In this document: piece after piece, positions 57,720-64,000 of the stretch
Layout of the letters: the number at the start of each line of letters is the position of its first letter
Numbering within the stretch: position 1 is the stretch's first letter
Assembly: GCA_930367215.1 (NCBI GenBank)
Contig: OV884059.1
Coordinates: 155,122,511 to 155,186,510 of the forward strand
Length of the DNA stretch: 64,000 bases
Direction of reading: 5' to 3'
Origin: Pollenia angustigena
Taxonomy: Eukaryota; Arthropoda; Insecta; Diptera; Polleniidae
The notes under the pieces: model-generated
The model's input: only the letters and a program-made list of their open reading frames with translations
Database searches by the model: none
Told to the model about the DNA's origin: nothing
Program-made: the position numbers and the translations under genes

Positions 57720-57927
57720 CCTTCTATAGGGTGGATAGGTACCTGGGTACCTTCATGCAAATTGTATGAGAAATCTAATTTTTTGTCTTGTATTGTGCCC
57801 CGGTAGGCTAGCTAGTAGTGAGCTAGTCTATCAACCCCGGGGTTGCGGGTTCGATTCCCGCCAGAGACTCTGGTTACTTTCCTGCAGACAAGCGTCAAGC
57901 TTCGCGGGGATTAGCATAGGGAATTAC

Positions 57928-57963
<36 letters not shown>

Positions 57964-58258
57964 AATCGATGGTTAATGATATAATATTAGAATTTTACTC
58001 TGGTTTTCCCCTTTTCATATATTTTTTAAAATCCTACACCCAAAAAAAAAAAAAAATTTGTAATATAAAACACCTTCTATAGGGTGGATAGGTACCTGGG
58101 TACCTTCATGCAAATTGTATGAGAAATCTAATTTTTTGTCTTGTATTGTACAAAAAATCGATGGTTGGTATAATATTGGAATTTTACTCTGGTTTTCCCC
58201 TTTTCATATATTTTTCAAAATCCTACACCCAAAAAAAAAAAATTTGTAATATAAAACG
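57720..58258. repeat. 185-bp tandem duplication, first copy split by a SINE
   Basis: CTTCTATAGGGTGGATAGGT begins each copy (57721 and 58075). Each continues through TCTAATTTTTTGTCTTGTAT and CTCTGGTTTTCCCCTTTTC to TTTGTAATATAAAAC. They are nearly identical apart from the SINE in copy 1, so the duplication is young. Confidence 0.9.
57797..57962 (+). mobile_element. SINE family 1, best-preserved copy
   Basis: It has the tRNA-like head GCCCCGGTAGGCTAGCTAGT, box B in GGGTTCGATTCCCGCC, then AGAGACTCTGGTTAC, GCAGACAAGCG, CTTCGCGGGGATTAGC and a poly(A) of about 35 (57927-57961). The second tandem copy reads TTGTATTGTACAAAAAATCG across the site, so the insert boundaries are directly visible. Other copies: 13451, 17705, 31392 and a scrap at 43409. 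Confidence 0.9.
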
Positions 58259-58325
58259 TATACAGGTACCCAGGTACCTATTCACCCTATTAAGGGTGCA
58301 AAAAGCAAATTGATATGCCACGCCG

Positions 58326-58345
58326 CCCCCCCCCCCCCCCCCCCC
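58326..58345. repeat. Run of 20 C
   Basis: An uninterrupted poly(C) in a strongly AT-rich region, inside the piggyBac-like MITE. The exact length may be affected by sequencing. Confidence 0.9.
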
Positions 58346-58949
58346 AACTGATATTGTATATAAACACCTATGAAAATATAATAACAACAAAAAGTTAGGA
58401 GTTCTCATGAAATTGTAGAATTGTAGACTAAAATCTTATATAAAAAATTTCAATTTGAAAACGCAATAGGTACACAGGTACCTGTCCACACAAATAAGGT
58501 TTAAATGTGAAGCTGGAAATCGCGTTAATGGAAATCGTTACCGCACCGTAGTCAATGATTTATTGTTCAAAAATATGGATAACACTGAGCCGGGCGAGAT
58601 GAGGTGATCAAGGGGATAGTGCTAAGTGTCATATGGCGACCCCAACGTTCGACCTATTTGGCCTCATGGCGCATGCAATTTGACAACTTTGGATTATTTC
58701 CAGTGAGGCTTTTATGTCGATAATTGACGGCTTGAAAACCAACATGTTTCGAGACATACGACCGCCCAATGCTTGAAAAACATGCCCTAAATTGGGGCTT
58801 CGAATGAGCTTCTTAACGAACAGCGGTGCCCATACGTCCGACACATTTTTGAATGGAATTTGTACTATTGAATTTCAAGTTCTGTTGGGCTTGAAAAACA
58901 CCCTTTAGGTATTTTATACGTCTATGTATGTCCTGATTCCCTTAAATAT

Positions 58950-59065
58950 ATTAGAGTTAAATGACAACTCTTATGGCTAATAAATCAGTGAATGTTTAAA
59001 GGCTGATTAAGTTGTACTTATCTTAGATTTATATGTTGTTAAAACTCAAGTTGTAGATCAGTGCC

Positions 59066-59114
<49 letters not shown>

Positions 59115-59275
59115 TTTGGCAACTTTTTTGTTATTAAATTCATATGGGGTGTATTGGTAGATTAAATACCCAATTTTATGTGTTAACAGATGGTTTATAT
59201 GATAACCGATTTATAGGTTTGCTGGTTTAAACACATTTTAAAGAGACTGCACTGACTTATAAGCCCTAATTAAGT
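58950..59275 (+). repeat. Repeat D copy 2 (empty site)
   Basis: It matches 46190-46670 reversed, with a single uninterrupted GGTTTAAACACATTTTAAA at 59222, which marks the empty site for the MITE at 46228. A (TA) microsatellite has expanded inside it where copy 1 has GTATTATATG. Confidence 0.75.
59068..59110. repeat. (TA)n microsatellite
   Basis: About 21 TA units within repeat D copy 2. Confidence 0.95.
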
Positions 59276-60480
59276 TTTTACAATAAAAGTTTTTAAATTA
59301 AACTTTTTTCGATTTATTTAAATATATTTTGAGTAAGAACTCCTTCTAACACTTCCCCTAGCCACGCTACTGTTTTACTCTTTTTAATATTATTCTCGTC
59401 ATTTCGGAAATATATTTTATTTTTTAGCGCATTTTCAAACATCATTTAACTTCAAAAGATTCACTTTTTTTTTGCCGTCAATGTGATCGTTATAATTGTA
59501 GCAATTATTTCTAAGCATTTTTTTCACAGATCTCCAGATTTGCTGGGGAATATTTGTAATATTTATTTTCTACAAACAGAAAAAGGAAAAAAGAAATAAA
59601 CTAGAAATTCTTATTAATAAACCATCCTTTTTTGAAATCACTCATATGCAGTGAAAAAGTAAAATGAAATAAAATTGCGAAATAAGAAATAAAATGCCAT
59701 AAATGACACCGGCATTGAAAACGAATTGAAGCGTTGAACTTGAACTTGAGTATCAGAGGAGTCGCGCACATGAACACAAAGGAAATGGAATACACAACGA
59801 TGTTCAAGCACAGGCCGGGTAGCGAGTCAGCCAAAGATAGACACTGGCTAGAAACTATAGAAACTTTTTTTCTTATATGTTAAAGTCTCTTTTTTTATTT
59901 TCTGTATTTTTTGTGACCGGGGTTTTAGATTATTCCACCATAAATGGTTAGATCATGGTACATGACCATGGATTTTTTTTTTATTTTTATTTTATAACAT
60001 TTTTTGTCGTTTTACTTTTGTTTTCTTTTTAATTTCCTACAACTTTTTTTAAGCCATGTATTGAATACAAAAGCTCACAGTTTCAGACAACGACGAACTT
60101 GTTCAAACCATTTAAGGATTAAAGAAAAAATTCAATCAAGAACCTCTAAACAAGATTCTCTTTTTTAGCACTTTTTACTTTTATAAAATATTCTCAAATT
60201 TATTTATAGACTTTTTGTTCACAATTTCATATTTAATTATTTTTCTCATGCTTTAAAAAATTATGCATTCCAATTACATCATGTTGCAGAAATTCCCATG
60301 CAATTCTTCATATATTTTTAAAAACACTTAAAAATAATTTTTTATTAACACACATTTTTTCTGTTTAAAAACAAAACGCGTATCCATAAGATGCGAAAAT
60401 TACCCAGAGTGAGCAAAAAACTATTAATCATTCGCCCAAAATACCTTAAAAACCAAAAAATATACTTTTATATAAATTCA
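59276..60480. other. Stretch of 1.2 kb, nothing recognised
   Basis: Mostly AT-rich. Positions 59700-59850 are less AT-rich, with an open frame on the minus strand (59601-59834) of hydrophobic residues, but no known domain and no repeat partner. It could be host sequence. Confidence 0.4.
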
Positions 60481-60499
60481 AATTTAAAAAAGCGATCGT

Positions 60500-60850
60500 T
60501 TTGTTCGTTTAAACCACGCGCGTATTCGTTACGTTTCATGAGCTAAAGTCGCGATCGACTAAACTGTTCAAGCAATTCGCGGAGTTGCGAGAGACCCCTT
60601 CAGAAAACACAATCAAGCAAAACATATCAACAAACCGAACCAACCAGCCAGACGTCCAAAACATACAACAGCAACAACAACACCAGGAACGACAGTAATT
60701 GCAACAACAATAACAACACAATCTTCATTTAACGCCGGCTGTGTTGAATTCATTTTCGGTTTTTGTATCTGTGTGAGGTGAATTTCAATTTCTGTCATTT
60801 TAATGCGCGTGTGTGTGTGTGTTTGTGAGTGCTGTATCGAAAACCTCACT
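60500..60850. promoter_or_regulatory. Possible host regulatory region or 5' exon
   Basis: Unlike its surroundings it is GC-richer, with CpG-containing words (ACGCGCGTATTCG, GTCGCGATCGAC, GCGGAGTTGCGAGAG), CAACAACAACA runs, GAGGTGAAT (donor-like) at about 60775 and a GTGTGTGTGTG run. This mix is common in 5' UTRs and promoters of insect genes. No transposon ends or repeat partner were seen, and no open frame looks like a gene. The strand is undetermined. This is weak inference from composition only. Confidence 0.3.
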
Positions 60851-61553
60851 CACAGATAAGAACGCAAAGAAATTTAAACAAAATAAAAAATTTGTTTATT
60901 TTTTATTCGACTCAAGTTTTTATGTAAGAATTGGTTTTGCTTGCGATTTAGTATCCCTACATGGGGTCAGTAGAGAATTTTAAGTCAAATTTTAACCTAA
61001 ACGAAAATTGGCCGAAATTAAATAATAAACATTGGACTTACGCAAAAGAGGAAATTGCATCAAAAATATTTATTGAAAAACAAAATCAAACACCCGACCT
61101 TTAATTGAATATAGCAAGAAAGCGAGAAATAATCAAAAACCGTACAGTAGAAAAATGCACAGTCTAAATTATAGCGACAGATAGAGATGAGTTATCGTGG
61201 GTACCGCCAATGCCGTCTTCATCCTAAGGATCTCTTAACACCAGGTTAAAATAGTGCTTCTTCGAGTGTTGACACCAGCACTTAGGTGTCAATTATAGTA
61301 TAAAGCTATTTTGATTAGGTTCTTAATCACCTTCTTAGGAACCACGTAAAAGTCGATTAGTAATGCGATATATTCAAAACCTCCGTTCCTACGATTTGGA
61401 CATACCTCTTGGGCCACCTCGTTAACCCCAAAAGTGCTTTCCTGTGGTATACACTATCTATAATGGTCCTTTTGAAATTAGAAAACAATCCGGTCAGCCG
61501 CGATCTTTCTAAAACTCCAACCAAAACCCCTGGCGAAATCAAAACAGTTACAC
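60851..61553. other. Stretch, nothing recognised
   Basis: Positions 61195-61550 are less AT-rich, with an open frame on the minus strand (61357-61542) that has no recognisable motif. It may be a decayed mobile element or host DNA. Confidence 0.35.
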
Positions 61554-62126
61554 CCCAATAAAAATTTTATCATTTTCCGAAGCACTAATGGTACATATAA
61601 AAAATATGCGCACAATTATGCGCAACGCAATTAGACATATAGAAATGCAGTAAAGTAAGTGAAAAAACTCTCAACAACTTTTATAAAAAAAATAACATAT
61701 GAAGTCCCAGTAAAAAATGGAGCTTCCTACGAAGCAGGTTTGTAAGGGAGAAACATGAACGTTTCGCTTACTATTGCGCCTACGGAAGACATGAATTTTA
61801 TATGGCGAGTTCGCACTTTGAAGCTATACATTTTTGGCACATAAAGCGCATTATTCAGCGCATATAAAAATTGTTGGATGAAACGTAAGCCTTACACACT
61901 GAAAGTAACAATACAGTTATTTTTTAGTATTCTCCCTTACTAACCTGCTTCGTAGTAAGGGTATGCCGTAGCACTTGAAATGTTATTTTTTTTATAAAAG
62001 TTGTTGAGAGTTCTTTCACTTACTTAACTGCATTTTTGTATGTCTTATTGCGTAGCGCATAATTGTGCGCTTACTTTTTTAAATGTACCATTAGTGCTTC
62101 GCAAAATTATAAAATTTTTTATTGGG
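61554..62126. mobile_element. Long-TIR (foldback-like) element
   Basis: CCCAATAAAAA begins TIRs of about 190 bp. Shared stretches include CGAAGCACTAATGGTACAT, GCGCACAATTATGCGC and GAACTCTCAACAACTTTTAT in the right arm, with near-identical mirrors at 61570-61760, and both arms reach TACGAAGCAGGTT. The single-copy centre is about 180 bp. TIRs this long suggest a foldback or MULE-type non-autonomous element. No target duplication was readable. Confidence 0.8.
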
Positions 62127-62149
62127 CTGATAATTGAGATGATATGCCG

Positions 62150-62345
62150 TTACCCAAAAACACAGAAAATAAACAACAAGGGGTTTTAGGGTAAAATAAG
62201 CAGCACTCGTAGTTTTTGCTCATACCTGAGCCAGTTGCAACATAAATATATACCAACCAAGTACACATCATTTCTAGGGTCTACGGAAACCCCATTTCAA
62301 CAGACAGACATCGTTAAATAAACTTCGCTGCTCAGAATTATCAAT
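62150..62345 (-). mobile_element. DINE-like fragment
   Basis: TCTAGGGTCTACGGAAACCC, CATTTCAACAGACAGACATC and GTTAAATAAACTTCGCTGCT match the 5' half of the DINE-like element as seen at 8000-8070. No ends are present. Confidence 0.6.
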
Positions 62346-62470
62346 TCAAAATTTTAAAATTTTCACTTTTTGCAAGAAATCGATGTACAGTGATCGTATC
62401 TACGCACTGTAAAAATCTTAGATCAATTTCTCCAGTATTTTTCCAAAAAATACAATTGTTTCCCCCTTGT

Positions 62471-63182
62471 CTGGTCTACAAACTTGGAAAAAAAATTAAC
62501 TGCAGAAACCAAGCATGTTTTTAAACTAATCTGGTTGTGCTGAATTCGAATCTAGCAAATTGGCCTATCAAGTCTTGTTCGCATGCTGGCAATACTGTAA
62601 AACAGTCAATACTGACACTACAATTTCACAATTGTTTATTTGACAGAAGCCAACCCACATTCATTCTAAACCTTCATAAAAGAAGAGCTTAAGCATGTCA
62701 GGAAGATCGTGTGTTACTGATTCAAGCTAGTTTTGCTTTGTGTGTGGTGAATATTTGTTGGAAAAAAAGGATATGCAATATCAGAATCATTAAAATATGC
62801 ATTGTTACATTATTTTGTTTTTGCAGTCAGAAACTTACACAAACCGTGGACACCGACAATGTTTTGCGTATTTTTCATTCGCATTAAGATTTTTTTTTCA
62901 ACACAAAAAATTAGGTGCAGTAAGCGACGAACAAGGAGAGCGTGCTCACCAAGCACGCTGGGAGACTATTGCTTAACTCTAACACGTGAAACCGAAACAA
63001 CAAAATACAAACTACGTTCAAATAACGGCATTCATATTTGAAAATTCATTGATTTTTAATTAAACTAGTGATTTTTTTTTTGTTAGAAACATATAAAAAA
63101 ATGTTTGTACAGATTCGAATTCAGCCCACCAAATTGTCCTAGGAAAGATATTTGGTTGCTCCAGTCCAAACCTTGTTGGCAA
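62471..63182 (+). mobile_element. Element G copy 2 (compact)
   Basis: CTGGTCTACAAACTTGG to CCTTGTTGGC. It contains the same left and right sequences as 19684-19943 and 22726-23062 without the O1 insertion. Its middle (62720-62935) is not shared with copy 1. Frames inside it have no domain similarity. Confidence 0.7.
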
Positions 63183-63287
63183 GTATAAGAGTACAAATAA
63201 AAAGAAAACAGTTTTTTATCTCTGCCGAAATCTATAAGTTTTGAGTTAATCCCCTTTCGAGGAAACAATTCGAGGACAAAAAACATG

Positions 63288-63475
63288 ATTAAATATGGTC
63301 ACCTCCAACAAAACAATTTTTATAGGAAATTTTAAACATATTAAGTTTCATTTAACCATATTATTGCCACCAACAACCATATTATGGTTGAATTAGTCCT
63401 TCATCAAGAAACCACAACCATATTATGGTTGCCTCCGAACATGTTATGGTTAAAAATAACTAAAATATGTTTAAC
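63288..63475 (+). repeat. Dispersed repeat H, copy 2
   Basis: ATATGGTCACCTCCAACAAA, AACCATATTATGGTTGAATT, AGTCCTTCATC and ACCACAACCATATTATGG parallel 4044-4260. Confidence 0.55.
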
Positions 63476-63481
63476 ATGTAA

Positions 63482-64000
63482 CATGTACTTGGACTTCAAG
63501 AAAAATTCTTGACGAAAGTACGAAAAAACAGAAGTAAAGGAAAAAACATGTAAAATCAATTAAAATGGATAATCATTCAGGAAAGCAAATTTCGATCTAC
63601 CAAATGTTAAAATACAATTTGGTTTAAGGATTGATGTTTGACTAGTGATGTCAGCAGTCGTCGATGGCTGCGAGTGTAAGACGGCAAATCCATCTGAGGA
63701 GATCGAGTGGTTGCGATCGAAACATGTCATGGTAACCTGCCGGCCAGGGTTCGAGCCCGAGCCACGTCAAGAATGAAAGATTATCAATAACAATTTTAAT
63801 TGATTTTCATGTTGTAAAATTCCTTTCTTCATAAAAATAATTTAATAAAAATTAAATTTCATGAACTTAAGCCTAATTAAAAATATTAAAAATTTGGATT
63901 AAAAACCATAAATAGTTCAACAAAATAACCACAATACTAATTATTGTTAAAAAGCTAAGGCACGAGCTCTATGTGTACATTTGTCCTTCAAGTTGTGCTG
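63482..64000 (+). repeat. Repeat F copy 2 containing SINE family 2
   Basis: It runs from CATGTACTTGGACTTCAAG through GGTTTAAGGATTGATGTTTG, then the SINE, then GGCACGAGCTCTATGTG...TTGTGCTG at the window edge. The last block precedes the first in copy 1 (35392-35690), which fits a tandemly arranged repeat cut by the window end. Confidence 0.65.
63678..63942 (+). mobile_element. SINE family 2 copy
   Basis: Almost identical to 36542-36807 from AAGACGGCAAATCCATCTGA to CCACAATACTAATT, including box B GGGTTCGAGCCC. The flanking 14-bp duplication of the first copy is absent here, as expected for a separate insertion. Confidence 0.85.

Larger units (their letters stand above)
57694..58500. mobile_element. 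piggyBac-like MITE at TTAA
   Basis: TTAA on both sides (57690-57693 and 58501-58504). The ends read inward CCCTTATGTGTGTGG and ACCTTATTTGTGTGG. Inner GGTACCTGGGTACC and GGTACCCAGGTACC blocks form a second inverted pair. It carries a tandem duplication, one SINE and a 20-base C run. Confidence 0.8.
57560..58912 (+). pseudogene. Mariner-like transposase pseudogene 3, split by a MITE
   Basis: This is an old IS630/Tc1/mariner-type transposase on the plus strand. Before the insert are ELNCRIF-like and HPEN residues and AGGTLEPHF (57570-57690). After it, CEAGNRVNGNRYRTVVNDLL (58505-58565) matches the region before the second catalytic Asp. After a deletion, IWPHGACNLTTLDYF (58645-58690) matches the WPPRSCDLTPLDFF region, with the conserved Asp changed to Asn. 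Then LKTNMFRDIRP and FLTNSGAHTSD (58730-58845) match the C-terminal end. There are several frameshifts and stops. A piggyBac-like MITE (57694-58500) lies exactly within the TTC TTT AAA codons, and the reading frame resumes on its far side if one TTAA is removed. It is non-functional and more decayed than relics 1 and 2. Confidence 0.75.

Noticed and set aside
57840..57860. GGGTTCGATTCCCGCC and similar box B words as tRNA genes
   Set aside because: The acceptor and anticodon arms do not close as in a tRNA, the same head occurs in five diverged copies with A-rich tails, and one copy has an empty site. These are SINEs.
1..64000. CRISPR arrays, operons and bacterial-type regulation
   Set aside because: Repeats here have no regular spacers, gene density is almost zero and all recognisable coding is from eukaryotic transposons.

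Overview
The window looks like a repeat-filled intergenic or intronic stretch from a cyclorrhaphan, probably calyptrate, fly. This is inferred from the very AT-rich base composition and many homopolymer runs. It also rests on several elements that resemble the fly DINE-1/INE-1 (Helitron-related) repeats: a TATACCC stem at one end, GGACGGACATCGTTAAATC and GAATATATATACTTT blocks inside, and a short hairpin followed by a TTTCTTACTTGTTTT-type end. I found no convincing host protein-coding gene, tRNA gene or rRNA gene. Every protein-like segment I recognise comes from a transposable element.

Layout. 0-10 kb: a DINE-like element with a 153-bp minisatellite; a 1.6-kb inverted-repeat element carrying a hAT-type MITE; a candidate hammerhead ribozyme at 5239-5302; and a DINE-like element split by a 5'-truncated non-LTR retrotransposon, whose reverse transcriptase is the longest reading frame here (6249-7517). 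10-20 kb: a decayed PIF/Harbinger element with transposase remains, two non-autonomous Helitrons, tRNA-derived SINEs and small inverted-repeat elements. 20-30 kb: a four-level nest of non-autonomous elements (19684-23062), a hAT element inside another element (24477-26707), a mariner-like pseudogene and several palindromic MITEs. 30-45 kb: two SINE families, one copy with a clean 14-bp target duplication; a piggyBac-like element with TTAA flanks and the transposase C-terminal Cys-rich segment; another DINE and a third Helitron. 45-64 kb: second copies of many of these families, a 1.9-kb hAT element with a perfect 8-bp target duplication, two more mariner-like transposase relics (one split by a piggyBac-like MITE at TTAA), and an element with TIRs of about 190 bp.

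The elements work together mainly as a record of insertion order. Several insertions have an uninterrupted paralogous copy elsewhere in the window (the LINE at 6264, the MITE at 46228, the SINE at 57797), so their boundaries can be read directly. Only the 60.5-60.85 kb segment looks like a possible host regulatory or 5' exon region, and that call is weak. All superfamily assignments were made by eye from TIRs, target duplications and short protein motifs.
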